DNA of 19,544 bases from DAIDKA01 sp049792815 (GCA_049792815.1 JBARBG010000083.1:1-19544); one strand, 5' to 3'. Counted from the first letter of the stretch, positions 7,998 to 16,266 are shown. The notes: a model not told the origin generated them from the letters alone. Made by a program: numbers and translations.

Positions 7998-10157
7998 ATG
8001 CGAAAAATAAGGTCGCACCTGATGGGCCTCGCCGCGGCTAGCCTGCCGCTACTGCTCAGCGCCGCTGAGGCGCCTCAGGGTGCCGCGCCGGTCACCCCCG
8101 AGCACGACATCGTTGAGAGCTATTTCGGCAGGCAAGTCCATGATCCCTACCGCTGGCTCGAGCAGGCGGACGCCGCCGCCGTTCAACAGTGGATGGATGC
8201 GCAGAACGCCTATACCGACGCCGTCATGAGCCACTTCAGCGATCACGGCGCGATCGTCAAGCGTGTCGGGGAGCTGGCGCTCACATCCACCCAGCGCTCC
8301 AGTCCGAAGATCGTGGCCAACACTTTGTTCTACATGCGACAGACGCCGCCGCAGCCGCAAGCTTCCCTGGTCGCCGAAGCGTGGCCAAATGGGACCGCCA
8401 AAGTGCTCGTGGACACCAATGCCACAAACGGCGACACGGCCATCACCAATTACTGGCCCGCGCCAGATGGCACGCAGGTCGCATATGGCACCGCCACTGG
8501 CGGCACCGAAAAGACCACGATTCATTTCGTCAGCGTAGCGAGCGGCCAGGTGGCAAGCGACGCACTGCCCTATGCAGGCGGCGGCACGACACCACAGGCG
8601 CTGGTCTGGGATGCCGATGGCAAGGGCGTCACCTACGTGCGCTTGCCGCTGCCGGGCAGCGTTCCTAGCGCCCGTGCCCAGTTCAATGCGCAGCTCTACC
8701 ACCACACTCTGGGTACTGCCGCCAGCGCCGACACCGCCGCGCTCGGCAAGCCCCCATCGCCGATCGCCGAGCACGTGCTGATGAGCTCAGCACACGGCGG
8801 CCACGCGGCTGCCTTCATCTATTATGGCGACGGCAATTTCGAGAATGTATACCTGCGTGCGGGCCCCACCTGGCGCAAAGTACTGGGCACCGAGGAGCGG
8901 GTGCGCGTGTCCACCAGTGAGACCACCGGCGCCGCGTGGCAGGCAGATCGCCTGCTCATGGTGTCCTACAAGAATGCCCCGCTTGGCGAGTTGCTGGCGC
9001 TGGCTCGCGACGGCAGCACGAGTATCGCGGTGCCACAGCAGAACTGGGCCATTGATGGCGTGACGGCCATCAAGGGCGGCTTTCTGCTGGTGGAAGTCAG
9101 CGGGCCGGACTGGCGCATACGCCAGTTCAACACCGAGGGCAGCCCTGTACGTACCGTGCCGCTGCCCGCGACGGGCATCGGAATCGACGCGGTCGCGAGC
9201 ACCGAAGACTCCACGGTCGCACTGATTGCCTACTCCGGCTGGTCGGTGCCCTCGCGCTGGGTGAAATACGATGCCGCCAGCGGTGCGCTCACCACGGTTT
9301 TTGAGGTCAAACCGGCCGGGGATTACTCAAAAGTGCACACTTGGCGACTCGATGCGCTCTCGACAGGGGGCGTGCATGTACCGGTGACGGTGGTGGCCCT
9401 TGGGGATCCCGTCCGCGACGCCAAACACCCGACGATTCTCAGCGCGTACGGGGGCTACGGCAAGGCGCGCAAGCCGGCATTTATTGGTTCCATGCTCGCG
9501 TGGCTCGAGCGGGGCGGCCTCTACGCCTACGCCAACATCCGCGGCGGCGATGAGTACGGCGACGCCTGGCACCGGGACGGCAGCCGCGCCAACAAGCAGC
9601 ACTGCTTTGATGACCTGCACGCCGCAGCACGGGCGCTGATTGAGGCGCGCTCGACTGATGCCGCACACCTGGGAATCTACGGCGCTTCGAACGGCGGCCT
9701 GCTCATGGGTGCGGCGCTGACTCAGCACCCCGCCGATTATCGCGCCGTCGTCAGTGTGGTCGGCATTTACGACATGCTGCGCGCGGAGCTTTGGCCCAAC
9801 GGCGAGTACAACACCTATGAGTTCGGCACCGTGACGAAGGCCAACGAATTGGCATGGCTCGCCGGCTACTCGCCCCTGCATCACGTACACGCGGGCACCG
9901 CCTACCCAGCGGTGCTGCTCATCACGGGTGAGAACGATCCACGGGTTGCGCCCTGGCAATCGCGCAAATTCGCCGCGGCGCTACAGAAGGCCAGCAGCTC
10001 GCTCCGGCCGGTCCTTCTGATAACACGCCGTCACGAAGGCCACGGTGTCACCTCCTCGTTCAGTCAGCGCGTGGGCAACACCGGCGCCGAGCTGAGCTTC
10101 TTCGCAGAAGAACTCGACTTGGCGCCGGCCGCCCCCTCAATGCCGGCCCATCACTGA
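7998..10157 (+). CDS. Exported prolyl oligopeptidase family serine peptidase (S9A)
   Basis: A 719-residue protein of normal POP length. Residues 1-23 look like a signal peptide (MGLAAASLPLLLSAAEA core), so it probably works in the periplasm or outside. The N-terminal cap begins HDPYRWLEQAD (about residues 50-60), as is typical. A beta-propeller of about 330 residues follows, then the alpha/beta-hydrolase domain from about residue 440. The catalytic triad is read as Ser564 in GASNGG, Asp647 in GENDPR and His682 in HEGHG. The diagnostic NIRGGDEYGDAWH segment is present. The family cleaves short peptides after proline. The ATG has a GAGGAG Shine-Dalgarno (7984-7989) with an 8-nt spacer. The gene converges on the VOC gene with a 12-bp gap. 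No partner gene indicates the peptide substrate. Confidence 0.95.
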   Translation: MRKIRSHLMGLAAASLPLLLSAAEAPQGAAPVTPEHDIVESYFGRQVHDPYRWLEQADAAAVQQWMDAQNAYTDAVMSHFSDHGAIVKRVGELALTSTQRSSPKIVANTLFYMRQTPPQPQASLVAEAWPNGTAKVLVDTNATNGDTAITNYWPAPDGTQVAYGTATGGTEKTTIHFVSVASGQVASDALPYAGGGTTPQALVWDADGKGVTYVRLPLPGSVPSARAQFNAQLYHHTLGTAASADTAALGKPPSPIAEHVLMSSAHGGHAAAFIYYGDGNFENVYLRAGPTWRKVLGTEERVRVSTSETTGAAWQADRLLMVSYKNAPLGELLALARDGSTSIAVPQQNWAIDGVTAIKGGFLLVEVSGPDWRIRQFNTEGSPVRTVPLPATGIGIDAVASTEDSTVALIAYSGWSVPSRWVKYDAASGALTTVFEVKPAGDYSKVHTWRLDALSTGGVHVPVTVVALGDPVRDAKHPTILSAYGGYGKARKPAFIGSMLAWLERGGLYAYANIRGGDEYGDAWHRDGSRANKQHCFDDLHAAARALIEARSTDAAHLGIYGASNGGLLMGAALTQHPADYRAVVSVVGIYDMLRAELWPNGEYNTYEFGTVTKANELAWLAGYSPLHHVHAGTAYPAVLLITGENDPRVAPWQSRKFAAALQKASSSLRPVLLITRRHEGHGVTSSFSQRVGNTGAELSFFAEELDLAPAAPSMPAHH

Positions 10158-10169
10158 ACGAGCGGCCCG

Positions 10170-10556
10170 CTAGGGTATTTCCTGTGCGATCCGCCATAGC
10201 ACACCGGACGGATCGAACAGGACGAAGTCGCGCATCTTCCATGCCCTATCTTCCGGTGGGCCGCCCTCCACCTCATATGTTTCAAGAATTTTCTTGGCCT
10301 GGATATTTGCCCACCATGCGTCGACGTCTTTGACCAGCAGGTGCATCTGCAGGTTTTCGGCGAACTCCTTCACATAGAACTTCTGCAGCAGAAATCCCGC
10401 CCTGTGATCCTTGCCATGGGGACCGTAATGAAGATAGGCAAGCCCGTCGCCACTCCAGCACAAGGTAAAGCCGATCTCCTGATAGAACTGTTTCGAAAGC
10501 TCGAAGTCCTGCGCAGGAACATGCGCCCTGACATCGATTGCGACGAGTTCCGGCAT
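10170..10556 (-). CDS. VOC-fold protein (glyoxalase/bleomycin-resistance/dioxygenase superfamily)
   Basis: A 128-residue protein, the usual length for a single VOC domain with two beta-alpha-beta-beta-beta units. Unit 1 runs from VAIDVRAHVPAQDFELSKQF, unit 2 from MHLLVKDVDAWWANI, and it closes with FVLFDPSGVLWRIAQ. Metal-dependent members usually have Glu in the last strand (as in SGNLIEL); here that place is taken by WRI, so the protein may not be a metalloenzyme and could instead bind a small molecule. The start has a very strong Shine-Dalgarno (AAGGAGGAGG, about 1-2 nt from the ATG to its longest match). It lies 13 nt downstream of the second permease stop, so it is probably the last gene of the permease operon. 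Confidence 0.9.
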   Translation of the reverse strand: MPELVAIDVRAHVPAQDFELSKQFYQEIGFTLCWSGDGLAYLHYGPHGKDHRAGFLLQKFYVKEFAENLQMHLLVKDVDAWWANIQAKKILETYEVEGGPPEDRAWKMRDFVLFDPSGVLWRIAQEIP

Positions 10557-10569
10557 ACCTCCTCCTTAG

Positions 10570-11736
10570 TCAACCCGCCCGCATCGCTGTGGCGACCGGC
10601 AACCGCGCCGCTCTGATCGAGGGCAGGATGCCGCCGAGAAGCGCTATCGAGAGCGCCCAGCACAGTGCGATTACGACAAGGTGCGCCGTGACGGCCATCG
10701 GGAAGGTGATGCCTGCGGCCACCACGAGGTGGCTGTTGAACAAGTACCAGTCAATGCCGGCGCCGAGCAGCGCCGCGGGGATCGCGAGGGCCAACCCCTC
10801 CGCGAGTACTGAGCTCACGACCGGCAATCCTCCGAAACCGATGGCGCGCAAGGTAGCGATCTCCACCTTCCGCGCATCGACGGACGCGTAGAGGCTCGCG
10901 AGCGCGCCGCAAGTCGCGCCGAGTCCCATCAGCCCGCCGAGGAAGAAGCTGATGAAGTCGAGGAGCTGGCGCCGCGACTTGATGATGTCTTCGGCAGCCT
11001 CCACCTGTGTTTTCACTTCCACCTTCAGAGTCGGATCGCTGACTACGGCGTTCTTGAATGTTGCGAATCTGTCGGGCGACTCGAGATTGACATCCACGAC
11101 GTTATACGTCGCTTGCGGGAACGCCGCCAGCACGGTATCGGCATCCCCGATAACGGAGTCCTCGAGGGCAGTGGCCGTGCTGTGGTAGGCGCCGACAATC
11201 TTCCAGGGCGTGCCACGGACCCGCACCTCGTCGCCCACATCGAAGTGCCTGAAGCGCGCGCGGACCAGATCACTCACGATAAGCTCGTGCAGCCCGGCAG
11301 TGAAGAATCGTCCCGCGACGACATGAACCTCAGGATTCATCGGCACCCATTCGGGGCTGACGGAGAATAAGCTGACGGTACCGCGCTGATTCTGGCGATT
11401 CACGGCGTCGAGGAACATGAAGATGTTGGCAGTGGCCTCGGGCTTGCCGTTGGCGTTGCGCTTGATCCCCGGCATGGTAGTGATGCTGCCAAGGATCGTC
11501 TTCGGTAGCGAGCTGTCCAGGGCCGACTGCGCGCCCCTCGAGAGTACGACGGCGCCGTTTGCCCCGATATCCGCCTGCACGAACTTTTCCAGCCCCTCGC
11601 TCAGTGCAAGCATCGCAACCAGTACGCCCATGACGGTGGCAATGCTGATGATGGTTACGAGCGAGGTGCCGAGCCGCTTGGGAATGCTGCTCACCGAGGC
11701 GACGGTGAGTAGCCATGCCTGGCCTATGTATCCCAT
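10570..11736 (-). CDS. ABC transporter permease, MacB/FtsX type (second of a pair)
   Basis: A 388-residue membrane protein with four transmembrane segments: TM1 at about 22-46, TM2 at 258-285, TM3 at 305-328 and TM4 at 351-376. A large MacB_PCD-like periplasmic domain lies between TM1 and TM2, and the C-terminal FtsX domain carries the signature EIATLRAIGFGG after TM2. Permeases of this mechanotransmission class do not form a classic channel; they transmit ATPase motion to periplasmic partners in export, lipoprotein extraction or cell-wall control. I chose ATG 11736, 11 nt after the stop of the upstream permease gene. The frame is open to 11796, but that start would overlap the upstream gene by 49 nt and add a basic, non-family N-terminus. 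It needs an ATPase that is not encoded in this window. Confidence 0.92.
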   Translation of the reverse strand: MGYIGQAWLLTVASVSSIPKRLGTSLVTIISIATVMGVLVAMLALSEGLEKFVQADIGANGAVVLSRGAQSALDSSLPKTILGSITTMPGIKRNANGKPEATANIFMFLDAVNRQNQRGTVSLFSVSPEWVPMNPEVHVVAGRFFTAGLHELIVSDLVRARFRHFDVGDEVRVRGTPWKIVGAYHSTATALEDSVIGDADTVLAAFPQATYNVVDVNLESPDRFATFKNAVVSDPTLKVEVKTQVEAAEDIIKSRRQLLDFISFFLGGLMGLGATCGALASLYASVDARKVEIATLRAIGFGGLPVVSSVLAEGLALAIPAALLGAGIDWYLFNSHLVVAAGITFPMAVTAHLVVIALCWALSIALLGGILPSIRAARLPVATAMRAG

Positions 11737-11747
11737 ACCCGGAGCCC

Positions 11748-12902
11748 TCAGCGGTTTGCGAGCGCGTCGACCACGCGCAGTCGAAGGCCGCGCCATCCGG
11801 CCATCGCACCGCCGGCCAGCGCCAGCGCGACGGCAAAGGCGAGGCCGGTCACGAAGACGCTCGGCGGCACCGTGACACTTCCAATCTCATCGCGGGCGAC
11901 CCGCAGAAGCCGAACGCCCAGCTCCAGGCCAATCGCCGCGCCGACGAGACACAGCACGAGCGTCTCCCCGAGGATCAGGAACATCACGCTGCGGTCGGAG
12001 AAGCCTACCGTCTTCAGGACCGCAAGCTCCGGCGTGCGCTCACTGATCGATTGCATCATCAGCGCCCCGGTGGCAAAGAGCAGTACGAAAAGGGTGGCGC
12101 CGACGATCCGGTGCGCGACGGTGTCGATATCGCCGAAATTGGAAACCTGAGCCTGCACCAGCTCCTGCTCCGACTGCGTGAGCGTCTCGTTCGATGAGTT
12201 CGTATATTGCGCGTCGATTTTCTGCTCGATGGCGTTGGCGCGCGCGGGATCGGCGATGCGCAGGACGGCGAGATTCATCGTGTCTCGGGCCGGTCCCTCC
12301 GGAAGGGATTCGTTGACGTAGTCATAGTGTGTGAGCAGAAGCTGTGAGTCGTCTTCGTTATCATCCGTCGTGTCTCTCCACGTCCCGACAATATCAAATG
12401 GCCAGTTGCCCGTTCCGTCCTTACGCTTCAGCTGCGACTGCAGCGTCACTCGCTGGCCGACCTTCCAGCCATACTTGTGCATCGTGCCGATGCCCACGAT
12501 GACGCCATCTCTGACATTGTGCAGCGCGCGCTGCTGCGCCGGATCCACGGCATCCTCGGGGTACATCGCAAAAAATGCGTCCACATCGGTTGCGCTGATT
12601 CCGACGCCCTGCTCGGGGCGCTGATAGCTCGCGCCGAACTGATAGCGGGGGGCCACCCCGATGACCCCGGGGACGGTCTTCACCCAATCGACGATTGCGA
12701 TCGGGACCGGAAATCCCAGGTTCATTTTGCTGCCCACGTACAGTCGATCGGGATGGCTGGAGGCGATCGCGTGATTGATTCCGCTGGTCAGGCCCTGCAG
12801 CACGCCGAACAGCGTGAACGCAATGATCACCTGCGCAAGGATGAGGACGGAGCGGCTGAGTTTGCGGCGCAGTCCGGCCCAGATCAACGGTATGAACTTC
12901 AT
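11748..12902 (-). CDS. ABC transporter permease, MacB/FtsX type (first of a pair)
   Basis: A 384-residue protein with the same plan as its downstream neighbour: TM1 near residues 17-38 (RSVLILAQVIIAFTLFGVL), a periplasmic MacB_PCD-like domain of about 210 residues, then three C-terminal helices with the FtsX signature ERTPELAVLKTVGFSDRSV. The two permeases share a fold but are clearly diverged, so they probably form a heterodimer. I chose ATG 12902 (MKFIPLIWAGLRRK): it follows a purine-rich AGGGGGG element and begins with the usual short amphipathic helix. The frame is open to 13061, but that extension is basic, low in hydrophobic residues and lies where the promoter should be. This is the first gene of a three-gene minus-strand unit. 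No clear promoter hexamers were found upstream. Confidence 0.92.
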   Translation of the reverse strand: MKFIPLIWAGLRRKLSRSVLILAQVIIAFTLFGVLQGLTSGINHAIASSHPDRLYVGSKMNLGFPVPIAIVDWVKTVPGVIGVAPRYQFGASYQRPEQGVGISATDVDAFFAMYPEDAVDPAQQRALHNVRDGVIVGIGTMHKYGWKVGQRVTLQSQLKRKDGTGNWPFDIVGTWRDTTDDNEDDSQLLLTHYDYVNESLPEGPARDTMNLAVLRIADPARANAIEQKIDAQYTNSSNETLTQSEQELVQAQVSNFGDIDTVAHRIVGATLFVLLFATGALMMQSISERTPELAVLKTVGFSDRSVMFLILGETLVLCLVGAAIGLELGVRLLRVARDEIGSVTVPPSVFVTGLAFAVALALAGGAMAGWRGLRLRVVDALANR

Positions 12903-13117
12903 CAGCCCCCCTGCAGACCGGCATTCGAACCCGAACCAGGGCCGTAGTTTAACGCGTCGAAGCGCCGTGTAGCTTGGATTCCCGGAAATCGAATTTGCGG
13001 GCATGCGCACGGTGTTTGGTAAGGCAAGCCCCTGGGTGTGGGCATTGCTGCGCCGTATCATCCGGCAACGACAGGCTTGCTTCAGGCCCGCCGGTTTCTG
13101 GCGTACGTCAGGAGATT

Positions 13118-13168
13118 ATGATGCAATCGAACCACTCGAATTCTGTGGAGTTCGGTCATGCCTCTTAA
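13118..13168 (+). CDS. Possible 16-codon leader ORF overlapping the sulfotransferase start
   Basis: ATGATG at 13118-13123 follows AGGAG (13110-13114) and opens a frame of 16 codons (MMQSNHSNSVEFGHAS) that ends at TAA 13166-13168, 11 bases into the sulfotransferase gene. The second ATG has the better spacing. Such an overlap could couple translation of the next gene. The product resembles nothing known, and it may be chance. Confidence 0.2.
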   Translation: MMQSNHSNSVEFGHAS

Positions 13169-13976
13169 GTTGATTGGCGCCGGCTTGGGGCGCACCGGCA
13201 CTGTCTCCCTCAAATTGGCACTGGAGCGGCTTGGTTTTGGGCCCCGTTACCACATGACTGAGCTTTTCATGCATCAGGAGCACGCTTCCGGATGGGTGCG
13301 GGCGGCCGATGGGCATCCGGATTGGGAAAGCATTTTCGCCGGCTACGCATCGACGGTGGACTATCCCGGCTGCACCTTCTGGCGCGAACTCGCGCAGCGC
13401 TACCCGACCGCAAAGGTGCTGCTGTCTGTGCGCGATCCAGACGAGTGATTCGACTCGACGCAGGCAACCATCTTCTCCGATGAGTCAACCGAGACCCTGC
13501 AGGCATCGCCGTTACGGGAATTCTTCGAAAAGACCGTCTGGCGGGACTTCCACAATCGCGGCCATGATCGCGATTTCATGGTCGATTTCTTTCGACGACA
13601 CAATGCCGAGGTTCAACGCGCCTTCGCGCAGGAGCGCATCCTCGTATACGACGTAAAGCAGGGCTGGGAGCCGCTGTGCGAGTTCCTCGGCGTGCCGGTC
13701 CCCAACCAACCATTCCCGCGCGCCAATTCCCGAGAGGCATATGCCGCGCGCAGCGCCGCGCGGCATGGCAAGAGCAACGCGCCCACCGTCAAGGAATGGG
13801 GAGACGAAATTCGCGCGGGGCTCGCCAAGCACGGGCCAACGGCCGGAGCGCGGCGTGCCAGCGTCGGCTCGGCGTCCACAAATCCAGCGAAACAGCATCC
13901 CAATCGGCCACAGGACCAGGGTCAGGGCGAATACGCAACGGTACTCCCGGGCGGGAGGAGCTCGTTCGGCATGTGA
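13158..13976 (+). pseudogene. Sulfotransferase family gene interrupted by one in-frame TGA
   Basis: The frame encodes a P-loop sulfotransferase of the roughly 200-250-residue bacterial type. Codons 1-96 give the 5'-phosphosulfate loop GAGLGRTGTVSLKLAL (residues 7-22), YHMTE, HPDWESIFAGY, TFWRELA and KVLLSVRDPDE. Codon 97 (13446-13448) is TGA. The same frame then continues without break as FDSTQATIFSDE, FFEKTVWRDF, ILVYDVKQGWEPLCEFLGVP and PFPRANSREAYAAR, ending at TGA 13974-13976. The family usually has Trp in this place (RDPxxW, in the 3'-phosphate-binding segment), so one TGG-to-TGA change explains the break. The last 40 or so residues look unconserved. GGAG (13147-13150) precedes the ATG by 7 nt. 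The intact enzyme would transfer sulfate from PAPS; a product cut at residue 96 would lack most of the fold. A sequencing or assembly error is the main alternative. Confidence 0.88.
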
Positions 13977-14295
13977 GTTGTCACATAAGCTTCAAGAGTC
14001 GGAAGACTGTGGATCAGCGATCCAAAGCTCCTTGGCCGTGTCCTCAAACTCCGCTGTGTGAGTCACCAGAGGCGCCGGCACTTTGGCGGCTTTGGAGCTG
14101 AGGAGGAATGATTCCATCGAAAAAGACGCCGAATTGAGGCACGGCGCACTCATGGTCACCTCGATCATTCGACTGCGGCTTTACTGTACTGGCCGTGACG
14201 GGCAAGCACGAAAATGACTGCAACCGCGGTGCCATAATTCTCCCCTACTCTTGGGCTTCGCGCCTGCAACTTACACCTTGCCCGGGAGATCCCTC
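13977..14295. other. 319-bp intergenic region, no gene recognised
   Basis: No reading frame here resembles a known protein. A 6-bp stem with a 3-nt loop (TGGATC/GATCCA, 14010-14024) has no T-run after it. CATAAT at 14233-14238 is a fair -10 for the phosphoesterase gene, but no matching -35 is visible at 16-18 bp. The base composition is less GC-rich than in the flanking genes. Confidence 0.4.
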
Positions 14296-15768
14296 ATGAC
14301 TGTCACGCACTCCGCGCGTCACTGCGGCATTGCCACATCATTGGTTGCCCTGCTGCTGCCGTTGGCCGCCCACGCCGACCGGGGACATGATTACGTACGC
14401 GCAGCCGCACCCCCGGGCGCAATCGACCACATCCTGGTCATCAACCTGGAAAACGAGAGTGAGGCTGTGACCTTTGGTGGCTGCCCCGCCGATGCAGCCC
14501 CCGGCAATGCCAATTACCTGAACTGCACGCTGTTGAAGCAGGGCGAACTGATCCAGAATTATTACGCGACCAGTCATGTCAGTCTCGGCAACTATATCGC
14601 CGAGGTATCCGGTCAGGAGACCAATCCGACCCTGAACAGCGACTGCATCGACGCGACTACACTCACGCATCCCCCGACCGTCGGCAAGTTTACGGACATC
14701 ACGCCGGGCACCGATGCCGATTCGACCGCCAATTCCGGGTTTGCCGGCCAGGTCGTCGGTGACGGCTGCATCTTTCCGAAGCCCACCCATACCACGCATG
14801 GTGCCCAGACAATCGGCGATCAGCTGGATAAGTCCGACCGCGGGCGGGACGACCATTTCCATGTCGTGTGGCGCGAATATGCCGAGGACATGGGCGCTGA
14901 CCCATCGCGGGATTTCGGTACGCCGGACCGCCTTGGCGGCACCGACTGCGCTCACCCCGTAATCGGCACCCCCGATCTGACGAACACCGCCGAGGGCGGC
15001 CCGATCGTGGACCAGTACGCCGACCGGCACGCGCCGTTCGTGTACTTCCATTCGGTGATCGACGACCCACAGCACTGCAGCCGGCACGTGGTGCCGCTCG
15101 GCAGCATCCTCGTCGGTACCAATGGCGGCCCCGATGTCTTTTCCGGTCGTCTCTACGCAGACCTGCAGCGCATCGAGTCCACGCCGAAGTTCATGTTTGT
15201 CACGCCGAATCTGTGCGACGACGGACACGATGCCACGTGTGCCGGTGAAAACGTGGAAGGCGGCAAAACCGGCGGGCTGATCGGCGCGAATCTCTGGCTC
15301 GCGCACTGGATCCCCATGATCATGGCATCACCGGCCTACCAGAGCGGCAAGATGCTGGTGGTCATCACGGTCGACGAGTCGGGGGCGGACGCCGGCACGG
15401 GAGCCAATGCCTGCCCCAATGCCATTCAGGCTACCTGCCTGACACCGACCGGCCCGAACCTCCGCAATCCCGGCTGGAGCCCCCTGCTTGGACTCTTTAT
15501 TCCTGGCTATCCGACCAGCGATCCCACCGCGTACACCTTACCCGGCGGCGGCCAGGTTGGGACCGTATTGTTGAACAAGCGCCTGATCATACCGGGCACG
15601 GTGAACACGACGGGCTATTACAACCACTATTCGGCGCTGCGCAGTTACGAGGACCTGCTCGGCCTGACCGAGGGTGGTGACGACGGTCACGGCCACCTGG
15701 GTTACGCCGGCACGCCGGGGATGCTGCCGTTCGGCAGGGACGTTTTTAACGCGCAGCCCCGCTGGTGA
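14296..15768 (+). CDS. Secreted phosphoesterase / acid phosphatase-like protein (PF04185-type)
   Basis: A 490-residue exported protein. Residues 1-27 form a signal peptide (TSLVALLLPLAAHA, likely cut before Asp28). The mature part fits the phosphoesterase family that includes bacterial phospholipase C and AcpA-type acid phosphatases: IDHILVINLENES (43-55) with the metal-binding Glu-Asn, the nucleophile region SHVSLGNYIAEVSGQ with Ser96 as likely nucleophile, FHVVWREYAEDM, PFVYFHSVID, VITVDESGAD with Asp360-Glu361 as metal ligands, and NHYSALRSYEDLLGL (443-457). Several cysteine pairs suggest disulfides. Size and motifs favour a phosphatase or phosphodiesterase over a haemolytic phospholipase C, but the substrate cannot be told. 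GGGAG (14284-14288) lies 7 nt before the chosen ATG; the frame is open to 14251 without a better start. It appears to be a single-gene unit. Confidence 0.9.
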   Translation: MTVTHSARHCGIATSLVALLLPLAAHADRGHDYVRAAAPPGAIDHILVINLENESEAVTFGGCPADAAPGNANYLNCTLLKQGELIQNYYATSHVSLGNYIAEVSGQETNPTLNSDCIDATTLTHPPTVGKFTDITPGTDADSTANSGFAGQVVGDGCIFPKPTHTTHGAQTIGDQLDKSDRGRDDHFHVVWREYAEDMGADPSRDFGTPDRLGGTDCAHPVIGTPDLTNTAEGGPIVDQYADRHAPFVYFHSVIDDPQHCSRHVVPLGSILVGTNGGPDVFSGRLYADLQRIESTPKFMFVTPNLCDDGHDATCAGENVEGGKTGGLIGANLWLAHWIPMIMASPAYQSGKMLVVITVDESGADAGTGANACPNAIQATCLTPTGPNLRNPGWSPLLGLFIPGYPTSDPTAYTLPGGGQVGTVLLNKRLIIPGTVNTTGYYNHYSALRSYEDLLGLTEGGDDGHGHLGYAGTPGMLPFGRDVFNAQPRW

Positions 15769-16185
15769 GAAGCCGCCTCAGCGATTTGGCCGATAGATTG
15801 CCTCGAACGGTTGAATTCACCACCCAAACCGGTCTTCAGGAAATGCCAGACCGCATTGGTGGAGCGCGACGTGCACTGCGGCCTGAATTGATCCAGCGGA
15901 TGCCCGTTGGGGAATCGGTGGGTGCAAGGCTGCGACCCCAACCGCCTCGCGCACTTTGGAGCAGGCCCTGCCTGCGATCAACGCCGACTTGAACTAGTCC
16001 GCTTCGTGCCGTTGCCTGCACACGTCTAAATCACTTCGCCGATGCCAGAGGAGCCAGTCGGCGAACGCACGGTCCGCAATCGAATTGCAGCGCGGCATGT
16101 TCACCCGTTGCTCCAGGGCCACGCGCTGCTGGACTAGCTGCGGCGCAGATCGCGGCTTTGATTCTGCAACCGCCTCAAGGCCTTA
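15769..16185. other. 417-bp stretch without a recognisable gene, possible decayed coding DNA
   Basis: No frame here has a convincing start with a ribosome-binding site or a known family match. Two overlapping short frames (15765-15992 plus, 15702-15941 minus) are arginine- or serine-rich and look like composition artefacts. A minus-strand frame (about 16140 to 15994) reads ADRAFADWLLWHRR near its end, which faintly recalls the C-terminus of some LysR-type regulators. I do not claim it. The stretch ends at the receptor's operator cluster. Confidence 0.4.
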
Positions 16186-16197
16186 GATAGCGCTATC
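16186..16197. promoter_or_regulatory. LacI-type operator 1 upstream of the TonB receptor
   Basis: GATAGCGCTATC is a perfect 12-bp palindrome with a central CG, the form typical of LacI-family operators. An identical copy follows, centred 20 bp downstream. Confidence 0.7.
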
Positions 16198-16205
16198 AGT
16201 CCTGC

Positions 16206-16217
16206 GATAGCGCTATC
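16206..16217. promoter_or_regulatory. LacI-type operator 2 upstream of the TonB receptor
   Basis: A second, identical GATAGCGCTATC palindrome. It ends 9 bp before the -35 hexamer. The 20-bp centre spacing from copy 1 is near two helical turns, so two dimers could sit on nearly the same face of the DNA. Confidence 0.7.
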
Positions 16218-16226
16218 AAAATTTCG

Positions 16227-16255
16227 TTGATTTGACTTTACAACCGTCCTATACT
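16227..16255 (+). promoter_or_regulatory. Sigma70-like promoter of the TonB receptor gene
   Basis: TTGATT (16227-16232), a 17-bp spacer and TATACT (16250-16255) give a good match to the -35/-10 consensus. Transcription would begin near 16262, leaving a leader of about 160 nt before the ATG at 16422. The promoter sits exactly between operators 2 and 3. Confidence 0.6.
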
Positions 16256-16266
16256 GCGGCCAATAA

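Noticed and set aside
10161..10171. Palindrome AGCGG-C-CCGCT between the S9 and VOC stop codons as a terminator
   Set aside because: The usable stem is four base pairs and there is no T-tract in either direction.
12903..13061. Upstream extension of the first permease
   Set aside because: The added residues are basic and unlike permease N-termini, and the region should hold the operon promoter.
13446..13448. Selenocysteine or programmed readthrough at the internal TGA of the sulfotransferase
   Set aside because: The family has Trp, not Cys, in this place; I saw no hairpin just downstream that resembles a bacterial SECIS; and the following base is T, not the leaky C context. Mutation or sequencing error is simpler.
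14010..14024. Stem-loop after the sulfotransferase as a terminator
   Set aside because: The stem is only 6 bp and no T-run follows.
14184..14200. Pho-box-like sequence upstream of the phosphoesterase
   Set aside because: Only the first half (CTGTACT) resembles a PhoB repeat; the second half, 11 bp on, does not match.
14338..15306. A 322-codon minus-strand frame inside the phosphoesterase gene
   Set aside because: It shadows a clearly conserved phosphoesterase on the other strand; no ribosome-binding site or recognisable motif.
15994..16140. LysR-type regulator remnant on the minus strand
   Set aside because: The resemblance rests on about ten residues (RAFADWLLWH) with no supporting upstream domain, so it is not annotated as a gene.
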